DNA of 51,403 nucleotides. It comes from Oceanibaculum indicum P24 (GTDB lineage Bacteria; Pseudomonadota; Alphaproteobacteria; Oceanibaculales; Oceanibaculaceae). Location: contig NZ_AMRL01000025.1 of NCBI RefSeq assembly GCF_000299935.1, forward strand, positions 1 through 51,403, written 5' to 3'. The notes below the pieces were generated by a model that had not been told where the DNA came from, ran no database searches, and worked only from the letters and a program-made list of their open reading frames with translations. This document shows positions 8,246 through 17,257 of the stretch, in pieces (the stretch's first letter is position 1; every line of letters begins with the position of its first letter). The translations under genes and the position numbers were made by a program.

Positions 8246-9487
8246 ATGTCGGAAAAGACGATAGAGTCGGGACGGGGCTGGCAGATGCCGCTGTTCGCCA
8301 TCCTGCTGTGCGGCAGCCTGATCGTTGCGCTGTCCTTCGGGGTGCGCTCCGCCTTCGGCCTGTTCATGGTGCCGATCTCCGGCGAACTTGGCTGGGGGCG
8401 CGAGATTTTCGCCCTGTCGATTGCCTTGCAGAACCTGCTCTGGGGTCTGGGGCAGCCCTTCGCCGGCGCGCTGGCCGACCGGTTCGGCCCGATGAAGGTG
8501 GTGATCGGCGGCGGTCTGCTCTACAGCGCCGGCGTCCTCATCATGTCGGTCTCGACCACGCCGATGCTGTTCCACCTCTCGACCGGCGTGCTGGTCGGCT
8601 TCGGCCTGTCCGGCACCGGTTTCTCCATCGTGCTGGCCGCTGTCGGCAAGGTGGTGGCGCCGGAGAAGCGCTCCTGGGCGCTGGGTATCGTCACAGCGGC
8701 CGGCTCCTTCGGCCAGTTCGCCATGGTGCCGCTGGGCCAGGCCTTCTTGTCCGCCTATGGCTGGCAGACCACGGTGCTGATCCTCGGCATCAGCTCGCTG
8801 GCCATGCTCCCGCTGGCTGGCGCCTTCTGGGGTATCGGCCAGCGTGGCGGACTCTCGGCCGGGCCGGCCAGCACCCAGAGCCTGGGCGAGGCGCTGCGCG
8901 AGGCCAGCCGGCATCGCGGCTTCCTGCTGCTGACCGCCGGCTTCTTCGTCTGCGGCTTCCATGTCGCCTTCATCGCCGCGCACCTGCCGTCCTTCGTCAT
9001 CGACCGGGGGCTGGATCCGCGGATCGGCGCCTGGGCGCTGGGCCTGGTCGGGCTGTTCAACGTCATCGGCTCCTACACGTCGGGCGTGCTGGGCGGCAAG
9101 TACAGCAAGAAGTACCTGCTGAGCATGCTCTATGTGACGCGCTCCGCCGTCATCGTGCTGTTCATTTCCTTCCCGATGACCGAGACCACGGTGCTGATCT
9201 TCGCCGCCGCGATGGGCCTCTTGTGGCTGTCCACTGTGCCGCTGACCTCCGGCATCGTGGCGCAGGTGTTCGGGCCGAAATACATGTCGATGCTGACCGG
9301 TATCGTGTTCTTGAGCCACCAGATCGGCAGCTTCCTGGGCGTGTGGGGCGGCGGCTATCTGTATGACACCACCGGTTCCTATAATGTCGTCTGGTATTGC
9401 TCGATCGCGCTGGGCATCTTCGCTGGCCTCGTGCACTGGCCGATCGACGAACGCCCGCTGGACCGGCTGTCGCCCGCCAAGGCGTAA
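8246..9487 (+). CDS. MFS transporter, oxalate/formate antiporter-like
   Basis: A 413-aa major facilitator with twelve predicted helices in two six-helix halves. The N-terminal half has the loop 2-3 motif GALADRFGPMKV and the SFGVRSAFGLFMVPISGELGWGRE helix 1 region typical of the OFA / monocarboxylate branch. The second half begins near SRHRGFLLLTAGFFVCGF. The likely substrates are small carboxylates, but this is family inference only. The start is supported by GGAGGAG (8233-8239) six bases before the ATG. Its stop lies only six bases from the end of the convergent flagellar array, leaving no room for a separate terminator. Confidence 0.85.
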   Translation: MSEKTIESGRGWQMPLFAILLCGSLIVALSFGVRSAFGLFMVPISGELGWGREIFALSIALQNLLWGLGQPFAGALADRFGPMKVVIGGGLLYSAGVLIMSVSTTPMLFHLSTGVLVGFGLSGTGFSIVLAAVGKVVAPEKRSWALGIVTAAGSFGQFAMVPLGQAFLSAYGWQTTVLILGISSLAMLPLAGAFWGIGQRGGLSAGPASTQSLGEALREASRHRGFLLLTAGFFVCGFHVAFIAAHLPSFVIDRGLDPRIGAWALGLVGLFNVIGSYTSGVLGGKYSKKYLLSMLYVTRSAVIVLFISFPMTETTVLIFAAAMGLLWLSTVPLTSGIVAQVFGPKYMSMLTGIVFLSHQIGSFLGVWGGGYLYDTTGSYNVVWYCSIALGIFAGLVHWPIDERPLDRLSPAKA

Positions 9488-9493
9488 GAAACG

Positions 9494-11776
9494 CTACGCC
9501 TCGATCTCGCTGTGCACCTCGATGATCTCGTTGTGCTCGACGAAGGGCAGGGGCGGAAAATGCGGCGTCGCCTGGAAACTGACCTGGCCCTTCAGGCCGA
9601 CCCGCTCGGCGGTTTCCTCGAACAGCCGGACGATCTCTGCCTTGATGTCGCGCGGCAGGGCGCGGTGAGTGCGCACGATCAGGTCCAGCCGCTCCGTGCG
9701 GGCCAGTCCGTCGAGCTGCAATGCGCCCAGCTTGCTGAGGTCGAGGTCGATGAGGAAACGGTGGCCTGAGCCACCCTCCGCGCCGCCGTCGCCTTCTTCC
9801 GTGGGATCGCGCATGAACAGCCGGATCTGCTGCAGATCGCGCCCGTCGAACAACGGGATGTAGAAGCCGCGCCATTCATTGCCGGCGGCATCAGTGCCGG
9901 TACGCGTCATCTGCCCCATATCGTCGCTGAGGCGCGACAGCAGCGGGCTGCGCCCGTCGCGCCCACCCAGCGCGCGGGCGGTCTGATCGCCCATCCAGCT
10001 CCGCACATCGCCGCCGCGCAACGCCGCCATGAAGAACAGCAGGGCGCCGGCCAGCTGCGGGCTGGGCTGCGGGATCGCCGTTTGAAGCAGGGTCTGCGCC
10101 AGGGCGGGATTGGTCTGCGACAGCTGGACGAAGGCCTCGTTCAGGGCCGGCCAGGCCCGGCCGAGGCTTGCCGGTTGCCCGCCTGCCGCCGCCGTCCCGG
10201 TGGCGTTGCCCGGTGGCAGGCCAAGGGCCGCGCGGGCGGTGGCTTCCGCATTCCCGAGGGCGCTGGGCGACAGGCCCAGCGTGACGCCGGTTCCGGTTGG
10301 CAGGCCCTGCGCGCCCGGAATGGTGACAAGGCCGAAGCTGGTCTGCAGCAGCGGCTGGCCCGCCGCCGTGCTGCCGACGACCGTGGCAGTGATCGTCGCG
10401 CCGCCGGTCGGCAACGGCTGCAGGCCGGGGGGCTGTGCCGCTGGCGCCTGACCCGCTGTCGCCTGACCAGCCTGTGTTACTTGCCCCGCTGCCGCACCCT
10501 GTACTGCGCCCTGTGCCGTTGGCCCCTGTGGGGAGGACTGCGGTGCCGCTTGTGCCGGTTGCTGGATGGCATTCACCGTGACGGCGATGGTGCTGCCGGC
10601 CGGCAAGGCCTGCAGGATCTGGGCGGCGGGTGCGCCAGCGGGCAGCGCCGTGAGGCTGGCGCTTGTCGCGGGCGCGGTCAGGGAGGGGGGCAGTGCTGGC
10701 GTCTGGACCGGCTGACCCGCCGGGGGCGGTGTCGGGCCGGCTGCGGCGGGCGCGCCTGCTGACTGAGCCGCGGCTTGTGGCGTTGCGGCTGGCGCTGCTG
10801 GTGCCGCTGCTGTTGGCGCCGAAGGCGCGGTGCCGCCGGCCTGAGTGGGTAGCGGCGCGGATGCCGGCGGCGTTGCAGGAGTTGGCGCGGATGCCGGTGT
10901 CGGCGTGCCAATTGCGGGTGTGCCAGTCGTGGGAATGGTGGTGTTCGCGGGCGTCGTTGCTGGCGTGGCCGATGATGGTGCTGGAGGTGTCCCCGCAGCA
11001 GCTTGCGCTCCCTGCGGCGATGCGGCCTGTGGTGGTGTTGCCTGTGCCGGCGCGGCCTGCGTTGGCGTGGTCGGGGGGGCTCCCGGAATCGTCTGCCCCT
11101 GCGCTTGGCCCTGGGCCTGGCCAGTCAAGGTCTGCACCAGCAGGGCCTGGACCGTCTGCCCGGCCTGCAAGGGCTGCGGTGGCTGGATGCTGGCCGCAAT
11201 GACGGGGGAGGAGGCGACGGAAACCGCCGGCTGCTGGGCTGCCGGCTGGGAAGTTCCCTGTTGGGGAGCGGGTGTGGCCGTTCCGGTCTGCGGCGTTCCG
11301 GCCGGGCTGGCGGGTTGCGTGGGGGTGCCACCCGGTACCTGCCCCGCACCCTGCGCCGGTACGGAAGGTGTTTGTGCAGCCGGCTGCTGGCCTACCTGTT
11401 GGCCCGCTTGCTGTGCAGGAGGCTGGGCAGGCTGCGCTGGCTGTTGCGGCAGTGGTTGCTGCGTTGGTTGCTGGGTGGGTGCTGCCCTCCGGTCGACCGA
11501 GAGGATCACCACCTGCTGGCTGTCGCCGACGGCGCGGACTTCCATGGTTAGGGCCGTGCCGGGCCGGAAATTGGCTGCCGTTCGCAGCGCCACGGCCCCC
11601 TGCTCGGTGCGGACGATGAGATTGCCTTGGCGGTCGCGGCCTTCCACCGTGCCCTTGACGACAGTGCCCGGATCGGCCGCCTTCAGCGATTCCGGCGCAT
11701 TGACCAGCGTGCCGACGGTCGCCGCCGGCGCCGTACCGGCGACTCCGACGGGTGATGTCGGCGGGACGAAGCTCAT
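9494..11776 (-). CDS. FliK-like large Pro/Ala/Gln-rich flagellar protein
   Basis: A 760-aa protein at the end of the flagellar array. Residues 1-100 form a small folded segment (GTVEGRDRQGNLIVRTEQGAV). About 100-440 are low-complexity Pro, Ala, Gln and Thr with many near-repeats. The folded C-terminal part (about 520-760) contains FLIDLDLSKLGALQLDGL and RAEIVRLFEETAERVGL-type sequence, which resembles the C-terminal domain of hook-length control proteins. A FliK role as a secreted ruler is therefore plausible but not proven; no catalytic motif is seen. It overlaps flhG by four bases. The base composition of the low-complexity part explains the many antisense open frames here. Confidence 0.6.
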   Translation of the reverse strand: MSFVPPTSPVGVAGTAPAATVGTLVNAPESLKAADPGTVVKGTVEGRDRQGNLIVRTEQGAVALRTAANFRPGTALTMEVRAVGDSQQVVILSVDRRAAPTQQPTQQPLPQQPAQPAQPPAQQAGQQVGQQPAAQTPSVPAQGAGQVPGGTPTQPASPAGTPQTGTATPAPQQGTSQPAAQQPAVSVASSPVIAASIQPPQPLQAGQTVQALLVQTLTGQAQGQAQGQTIPGAPPTTPTQAAPAQATPPQAASPQGAQAAAGTPPAPSSATPATTPANTTIPTTGTPAIGTPTPASAPTPATPPASAPLPTQAGGTAPSAPTAAAPAAPAATPQAAAQSAGAPAAAGPTPPPAGQPVQTPALPPSLTAPATSASLTALPAGAPAAQILQALPAGSTIAVTVNAIQQPAQAAPQSSPQGPTAQGAVQGAAAGQVTQAGQATAGQAPAAQPPGLQPLPTGGATITATVVGSTAAGQPLLQTSFGLVTIPGAQGLPTGTGVTLGLSPSALGNAEATARAALGLPPGNATGTAAAGGQPASLGRAWPALNEAFVQLSQTNPALAQTLLQTAIPQPSPQLAGALLFFMAALRGGDVRSWMGDQTARALGGRDGRSPLLSRLSDDMGQMTRTGTDAAGNEWRGFYIPLFDGRDLQQIRLFMRDPTEEGDGGAEGGSGHRFLIDLDLSKLGALQLDGLARTERLDLIVRTHRALPRDIKAEIVRLFEETAERVGLKGQVSFQATPHFPPLPFVEHNEIIEVHSEIEA

Positions 11777-12576
11777 TGCGGCTCCAGCAGGCTTTCCAGC
11801 AGCTTCTCGACGTCGCGGGCGGCGTCGCTGTTTGGCGAGCGCAGCAGGATCGATGTCTGGTTGCGGATGGCGTCGGCGACCTTGCGGTCGCGCCGGATGA
11901 TGCCGGCCAGCGGCGGCGAGGCCTTCAGGAAGCTCTGGCAGGCCTTCAGCAGCGTCTGATAGGTGCGCTGCCCCTCGCCGACCGAATCCACCATGTTCAC
12001 GATGATGCGGACATCCGCGTTCGGGTCGCCCTGCAGGGTCAGCTTGATGAAGGCATAGGCGTCGGTCAGCGCCGTCGGGTCGGCGGTGGTCACCACCAGC
12101 GTCGTGCCGGCCCAGCTGGCCAGCGTGCGCACCGTGCGGTCGATGCCGGCACCCAGATCCAGCACCACCCGGTCATAGCCAAGCGCAAGCTGCTGCAGCT
12201 CCTCGCCCAGATGGGTGAGGCGCGGGACGGGCAGGGCGGCAAGGCTGCCGGAGCCGGAGCGGCCGGCGATCACCGAGAAGGAGGCTTCCGGATGCGGGGT
12301 GATGGTCTGGCTCAACGTCACCTTGCCTTCGATGAAGGCGCCGAGATCGCGCTTCGCCATCAGCCCGAGCTGGACATCGATGTTGGCCAGCCCGAGGTCG
12401 CCGTCGAACAGCAGCACACTTTCGCCGCTGAGGGCCAGCGCATGGCTCAGCGTCACCGACAGCCAGGTCTTGCCGACCCCACCCTTGCCGGAGGCGATGG
12501 CGATCATGTTCTGCGTCTTGCCCAGGGCGCGGGGCAGGCGAACCGGGTCGGAAACGGGAGGTATGGCGTTGCTCAT
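11773..12576 (-). CDS. flhG: Flagellar number regulator FlhG (MinD-like ATPase)
   Basis: A 267-aa MinD/ParA-type ATPase. The deviant Walker A motif SGKGGVGKTWLS is near residue 30, the switch DGDLGLANIDVQLG near 60, and DRVVLDLGAGIDRTVR near 135. In the FlhF-FlhG pair, FlhG limits how many flagella are built by antagonising FlhF. The gene overlaps flhF and the downstream FliK-like gene by four bases each, which indicates one translationally coupled unit. Unlike MinD, a C-terminal membrane helix is not obvious; the end is LEKLLESLLEPQ. Context rules out a division-site MinD. Confidence 0.9.
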   Translation of the reverse strand: MSNAIPPVSDPVRLPRALGKTQNMIAIASGKGGVGKTWLSVTLSHALALSGESVLLFDGDLGLANIDVQLGLMAKRDLGAFIEGKVTLSQTITPHPEASFSVIAGRSGSGSLAALPVPRLTHLGEELQQLALGYDRVVLDLGAGIDRTVRTLASWAGTTLVVTTADPTALTDAYAFIKLTLQGDPNADVRIIVNMVDSVGEGQRTYQTLLKACQSFLKASPPLAGIIRRDRKVADAIRNQTSILLRSPNSDAARDVEKLLESLLEPQ

Positions 12577-13556
12577 GCGAAGACCCTGTCACCAAATGCC
12601 GGGGTACTGATCCCCCTTTCCTGAGAAAGCAACAAACGTGCCAGCGAAACCGGGTTGAGAGGCGCCAGCCCCTCGGCCACGCGCGGCGAGGTGCTGACAT
12701 GGGAAAAGCGGAACTGGCCGATTTCCGCGGCCACCAGCATGAATCCAAGACGGCGCGCGAGATCAAGCCGCGTGGCGATCAGGCGGCTGGTGCCCAGCGT
12801 CTTGAACATCTCGGCAATTTCTGCCGCCTCATGCACATCGCCGCCACCGGGCAGCACCAGCATGGGATCGGCCTCGGCCGCGTCGATCAGGTTCTTCAAC
12901 TCCTTGAGTTCGGCCGGGTCGAACGGATTGATGCCGGCGCTGTCGATGAGCTGCAGATATTTCCCGCGTTCCGCGCAGTACCGTTTCAGGTCGCCCGGAT
13001 TGTCCGCGGTCTGCAGCTTCAGTTTAAGAACGGACGTCAGCGCGGAAAGTTGCTCCACACCGCCGGCCTTCACCGTATCGGTGGTAATGACCCGTACCGT
13101 CCGGCGTGCCATCACGCAGCGCGTGGCCAGCTTGGCAACGGTCAGGGTCTTGCCTGCACCCGGCGGGCCGATCAGCATGATCGGGCGGCGGAAATCATTC
13201 TCCGGCATGGGGGCAAAGCGGAACTGGCTGTCCAGCGCGCCGGCCAGCGCCAGCGCCGGATCGTCGGTGTTGAGGCCCGAGGCCGCGCGCAGCAGCCGGT
13301 CGGCCAGCCGCCCCGGCACGCTGTGCTGTTCCATCGCCTCCGAGAGAATATCGCCGAGGTCGGCCACTTCCGGGCTGTGATGATGGTGGTCGTCCAGCGG
13401 GTCCAGGTCTTCCACGATGTCGAGCGCGGCGGTGACGCGCACGCCGCCTTCCTCGCCCTTCTGGGTGGAAACGATGATGGCATCCTCGCCGAGTTCGTCG
13501 CGGATGATCCGCATCGCCTCGGCCATCGACGGAGCCTTGAAAGTCTTAAGACGCAT
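12573..13556 (-). CDS. flhF: Flagellar placement GTPase FlhF
   Basis: SRP-type GTPase that directs flagellar assembly, usually to a cell pole. The start MRLKTFKAPSMAEAMRIIR and the DAIIVSTQKGEEGG strand form the B domain; the NG domain has the P-loop LIGPPGAGKTLTVAKLA near residue 125 and TTDTVKAGGVEQLSAL (G2/I-box region). The G4-like motif is replaced by ATRLDLARRLG, as often in FlhF. The 327-aa length is at the short end for FlhF. His-rich DDHHHHS near residue 58 is a linker. It overlaps flhG by four bases. Confidence 0.92.
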   Translation of the reverse strand: MRLKTFKAPSMAEAMRIIRDELGEDAIIVSTQKGEEGGVRVTAALDIVEDLDPLDDHHHHSPEVADLGDILSEAMEQHSVPGRLADRLLRAASGLNTDDPALALAGALDSQFRFAPMPENDFRRPIMLIGPPGAGKTLTVAKLATRCVMARRTVRVITTDTVKAGGVEQLSALTSVLKLKLQTADNPGDLKRYCAERGKYLQLIDSAGINPFDPAELKELKNLIDAAEADPMLVLPGGGDVHEAAEIAEMFKTLGTSRLIATRLDLARRLGFMLVAAEIGQFRFSHVSTSPRVAEGLAPLNPVSLARLLLSQERGISTPAFGDRVFA

Positions 13557-13655
13557 GCTTCGTCCTGGCCCTCCGGTGCGTCGGTCGCCCGTCCCCGATC
13601 ATGTCCATGGTCACGCCATCCGGGATAGCGTGAGGGGCGACCTGACGCGCCAATC

Positions 13656-15779
13656 TCATATCTGTCCCAGGGTCTTGATCTTGGCCTTGGGGTGAATCTC
13701 GCTCTGCGACAATACCACGGTCGCCGGTCGGAACCGTTCGATTATCGACCGCACATAAGGCCGAATGGCCGGGCTGGTCAACAGTACCGGCGCCTCGCCC
13801 AGTGCTGCCAGCTGCTCGAAGGTCTGGCGGATCGCGCCGATGAACTGCTGCAGCTGGCTGGGCGGCATGGAGAGCTGCTTGTCGTCGCCCTGGCCGACAA
13901 TCGACTCCGCGAAGGCCTGCTCCCAGTCCGGCGACAGGGTGACGATCGGGATATGGCCTTCCTCGTTGACATACTGCTCGCTGATCTGCCGGGCGAGGCG
14001 GGAGCGCACATGCTCGGTGATCATGGTGATGTTGCGGGTGTAGGTGCTGGCCTCCGAAACGCCTTCCAGGATCGTCGGCAGGTCGCGGATCGAAATCCGC
14101 TCCGACAGCAGGTTCTGCAGCAGGCGCTGCAGCCCGCCGACCGAGATATGCGTCGGCACGATGTCGCCGATCAGCTTCTGATGCTGGCCCGACAGCTCGT
14201 CCAGCAGCTTCTGGGTCTCGGTGTAGGACAGCAGGTCCGCCATGTTGTCGCGCACGATCTCGGTCAGGTGCGTGGTGATGACGGTCGGCGGATCGACAAC
14301 GGTATAGCCGCGGAACATCGCCTCCTCGCGGTGGCTCGGATTGATCCACATGGCCGGCAGACCGAAGGTCGGCTCGCGCGTGTTCTCGCCCGGCAGGTCG
14401 ATCTTCTGGCCGCGCGGGTCCATCACCAGCAGCATGTTGGGGCGGATATCGCCGCGCCCGGATTCGATCTCCTTCACCCGGATCATGTAGGTGTTGGGCG
14501 GCAGCTGCAGATTATCCTGAATGCGCACGGAGGGCATGATGAAGCCCATCTCGCTGGCCAGCTGCCGGCGCAACGCCTTGATCTGCTCCGTCAGGCGCTG
14601 GCCATCGGTGCTGTTGATCAGCGGTAGCAGACCGTAGCCCAGCTCCAGGCGGATCAGGTCGATATGCAGCGCCGTGGAGATCGGCTCCTCGGCGACCGGC
14701 ATCTCCGCCGTCTCGGTGGCGACGGCCTCGGCCTTGCGCAGCGTCTCGGCCTTCTTCTGCCTGGTCAGCAGATAGGCGGCACCGCCGGTGATTGCGGCCA
14801 GCAGCGCGAAGGGCAGGAAGGGCAGGCCGGGCAGCACGCCCAGCACCAGCATCAGGAAGGCAGACAGGCCGAGTGCCGTCGGATAGCCGCCCAGCTGCTT
14901 CATCAGCTGCTTGTCGGCAGTGCCCGGCGTCCCCGACTTGGAGACCAGCATGCCGGCGGCGGTGGAGACGATCAGCGCCGGAATCTGGCTGACCAGCCCG
15001 TCGCCGACGGTCAGCAGCGTATAGGTCTGCGCCGCCGCGCTGAAGCTCATGCCCTGCTGCGCCACACCGATGATCATGCCGCCGATGACATTGATGAAGG
15101 TGATCAGCAGGCCGGCGATGGCGTCGCCGCGCACGAATTTCGAGGCACCGTCCATGGCGCCGAAGAAGCCGCTTTCCTCCTCCAGCTCCTTGCGGCGGGT
15201 GCGCGCCTCATCCTCGTTGATGAGGCCGGAGGAAAGGTCGGCGTCGATCGCCATCTGCTTGCCGGGCATGGCGTCCAAGCTGAAGCGCGCGCCGACTTCG
15301 GCGATACGGCCAGCACCCTTGGTGATGACGATGAAGTTCACGATCACCAGGATGCCGAACACGATGACGCCGATGACGAAATTGCCGCTCATCATGAAGG
15401 AGCCGAAGGCGGCGATGACGTCGCCCGCCGCTGTTGGCCCGGTATGGCCTTCGGCAAGGATCAGGCGGGTGGAGGCCAGGTTCAGCGCCAGCCGCAGCAT
15501 GGTGGCGATCAGCAGCACCGTGGGGAAGGCGTTGAAGTCCAGCGGCCGGTGAATGAACATCACCGTCATCAGGATCAGGACCGAGAAGGTGATCGACAAC
15601 GCCAGCGCGATGTCGAGCAGCCAGGTCGGCATGGGCAGGATCAGCACCGACAGGATGCCGATCATGCCAAGCGCAACGGCGATATCCGGGCGGTTTACAA
15701 TGCCGCCATAGCGGCCGAGCAGCGCCTGTATGCCGCCGCCGGAGCCTCCGCCCGAATCCTGTTGCGAGGTGTCAGCCAT
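13656..15779 (-). CDS. flhA: Flagellar export gate protein FlhA
   Basis: The 707-aa export gate. Eight membrane helices occupy roughly residues 35-330, with the FHIPEP signature region (RLALNLASTRLIL, GNFVIGVIVFGILVIVNFIVITKGAGRIAEVGARF) and the conserved cytosolic loop around LDAMPGKQMAIDADL. The large cytosolic domain (about 360-700) docks FliI/FliJ and chaperone-substrate complexes. The N-terminal Gly/Ser-rich stretch is a flexible leader. flhB and fliR are not nearby. The gap of 99 bases to flhF is the largest inside this part of the array. Confidence 0.96.
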   Translation of the reverse strand: MADTSQQDSGGGSGGGIQALLGRYGGIVNRPDIAVALGMIGILSVLILPMPTWLLDIALALSITFSVLILMTVMFIHRPLDFNAFPTVLLIATMLRLALNLASTRLILAEGHTGPTAAGDVIAAFGSFMMSGNFVIGVIVFGILVIVNFIVITKGAGRIAEVGARFSLDAMPGKQMAIDADLSSGLINEDEARTRRKELEEESGFFGAMDGASKFVRGDAIAGLLITFINVIGGMIIGVAQQGMSFSAAAQTYTLLTVGDGLVSQIPALIVSTAAGMLVSKSGTPGTADKQLMKQLGGYPTALGLSAFLMLVLGVLPGLPFLPFALLAAITGGAAYLLTRQKKAETLRKAEAVATETAEMPVAEEPISTALHIDLIRLELGYGLLPLINSTDGQRLTEQIKALRRQLASEMGFIMPSVRIQDNLQLPPNTYMIRVKEIESGRGDIRPNMLLVMDPRGQKIDLPGENTREPTFGLPAMWINPSHREEAMFRGYTVVDPPTVITTHLTEIVRDNMADLLSYTETQKLLDELSGQHQKLIGDIVPTHISVGGLQRLLQNLLSERISIRDLPTILEGVSEASTYTRNITMITEHVRSRLARQISEQYVNEEGHIPIVTLSPDWEQAFAESIVGQGDDKQLSMPPSQLQQFIGAIRQTFEQLAALGEAPVLLTSPAIRPYVRSIIERFRPATVVLSQSEIHPKAKIKTLGQI

Positions 15780-15811
15780 GCCTCAGCCCGTCATCCAGTG
15801 GCGGTGCGGCG

Positions 15812-17203
15812 TCATGCGGTTTCCGCTTCTCCGGGCATCGGCACGGGGACGCCCTCCTCGGTATATTGCCGCAGCTTGTTGCGCAGGGTGCGGATCGAGA
15901 TGCCCAGGATGTTGGCCGCATGGGTGCGGTTGCCCAGGCAGTGCTTCAGCGTGTCGATGATCAGGTCGCGTTCGACATCGGCGACGGTGCGGCCGACCAG
16001 CTTGCCGAGCCCGAGCGCTTCCACCGTGGAGCGGGTGTCATCGTCGCCATCATCCGTCGCGGCCTGGAAGGAAGGCACCTCGGCGACGGGGGCCGTCCCC
16101 GGCTGTTCGCCGGTCAGCATGATCGCCTCCGGCCCGATCTCGGTGCCGCTGGCCAGCAGCACGGCGCGGTGCAGGGTATTTTCCAGTTCGCGCACATTGC
16201 CCTTCCAGTGATGGCCCTGCAGCCGCGCAATGGCCTTGGCCGACAGCGGGCGAATGTCGATGCCGTTGGCCTCCGAATATTTCTTCACGAAATGCTCGGC
16301 CAGAACGTGGATGTCCTGCGGTCGCTTGCGCAGGGGCGGCAAGGCCAGGTTGAAGACGTTCAGGCGGAAATAGAGGTCTTCGCGGAAATTACCGTTCTTC
16401 ACCTCCTCCTCCAGATTGCGGTTGGAGGTGGCGATCAGCCGGACATTCACCTTGACCGGTGTGGTGCCGCCGACGCGGTCGATCTCGCGTTCCTGAATGA
16501 CGCGCAGCAGCTTGGCCTGCAGGCGCGGGTCCATCTCGCTGATCTCGTCCAGCAGCAAGGTGCCGCCATTGGCTTCCTCGAACTTGCCGATGCGGCGCGC
16601 GACGGCGCCGGTGAAGGCACCCTTCTCATGGCCGAACAGTTCGGATTCCAGCAGGTTCTCCGGGATGGCAGCGCAGTTCAGCGCGACGAATTTCTGGTCG
16701 GCCCGGCGGCTCTTGCTGTGCAGGTAGCGGGCCATCACCTCCTTGCCGGTGCCGCTCTCGCCGGTGATCAGTACGGAGGCGTCGGACGGGGCGATCTGTT
16801 CGGCCAGCTTGATGACCTGCGCCATCGCCACATCCTTGAAGATGACAGCGTTGGATTCCTCGGCGACGGCCTCCAGCACGGCGGCGATCAGGGCAGCGTC
16901 CGGCGGCAGCGGCACATATTCCTTGGCGCCGGCCTTGATCGCCCTCACGGCGGTATCGGCATCGGTGCCGATGCCGCAGGCAACCACGGGAATCGTGATG
17001 CGTTCCGTCTTCAGGCTCTCCATGAAGCGGGCAATCGGCAGCCTGACATCGATCATCACCAGGTCAGCGCCCTGGCCGGCGCGCAGCGCCTGCAGCCCCT
17101 TGTCGATGGTATCGGCGTGGCTGACCTTGGCACCGCGGGTCAGCGCGATCTGGCTTGCGGCCGTCAGATGCCCTTCAAGGGCGCCGAGAATGAGCAAACG
17201 CAT
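15812..17203 (-). CDS. flbD: Sigma-54 activator FlbD
   Basis: A 463-aa bacterial enhancer-binding protein controlling late flagellar genes. The AAA+ domain (about 125-350) has Walker A ITGESGTGKEV, the sigma-54 contact loop GAFTGA, and Walker B GGTLLLDEISEM. The C-terminus carries a Fis-type helix-turn-helix (THAANILGISIRTLRNKLRQY). The N-terminal receiver keeps an Asp in MIDVRLP but lacks the acidic pair and the conserved Lys, as known for FlbD, which answers to FliX rather than a kinase. FliX is not in the window. It lies between motA and flhA in the array. Confidence 0.93.
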   Translation of the reverse strand: MRLLILGALEGHLTAASQIALTRGAKVSHADTIDKGLQALRAGQGADLVMIDVRLPIARFMESLKTERITIPVVACGIGTDADTAVRAIKAGAKEYVPLPPDAALIAAVLEAVAEESNAVIFKDVAMAQVIKLAEQIAPSDASVLITGESGTGKEVMARYLHSKSRRADQKFVALNCAAIPENLLESELFGHEKGAFTGAVARRIGKFEEANGGTLLLDEISEMDPRLQAKLLRVIQEREIDRVGGTTPVKVNVRLIATSNRNLEEEVKNGNFREDLYFRLNVFNLALPPLRKRPQDIHVLAEHFVKKYSEANGIDIRPLSAKAIARLQGHHWKGNVRELENTLHRAVLLASGTEIGPEAIMLTGEQPGTAPVAEVPSFQAATDDGDDDTRSTVEALGLGKLVGRTVADVERDLIIDTLKHCLGNRTHAANILGISIRTLRNKLRQYTEEGVPVPMPGEAETA

Positions 17204-17257
17204 ACCTAACTCTCCATTGACCCCGGTTGCCCCCGGAAGGGCCTGGGATGTCTTCGT

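Noticed and set aside
7679..9436. Long minus-strand frame across the secreted protein and MFS gene
   Set aside because: It crosses two real plus-strand genes and reads as His/Gln/Asp-rich shadow sequence.
10678..11900. Several plus-strand frames rich in Val, Gly, Cys and Trp
   Set aside because: They are the complement of the Pro/Ala/Gln-rich tract of the FliK-like gene and have no independent support.
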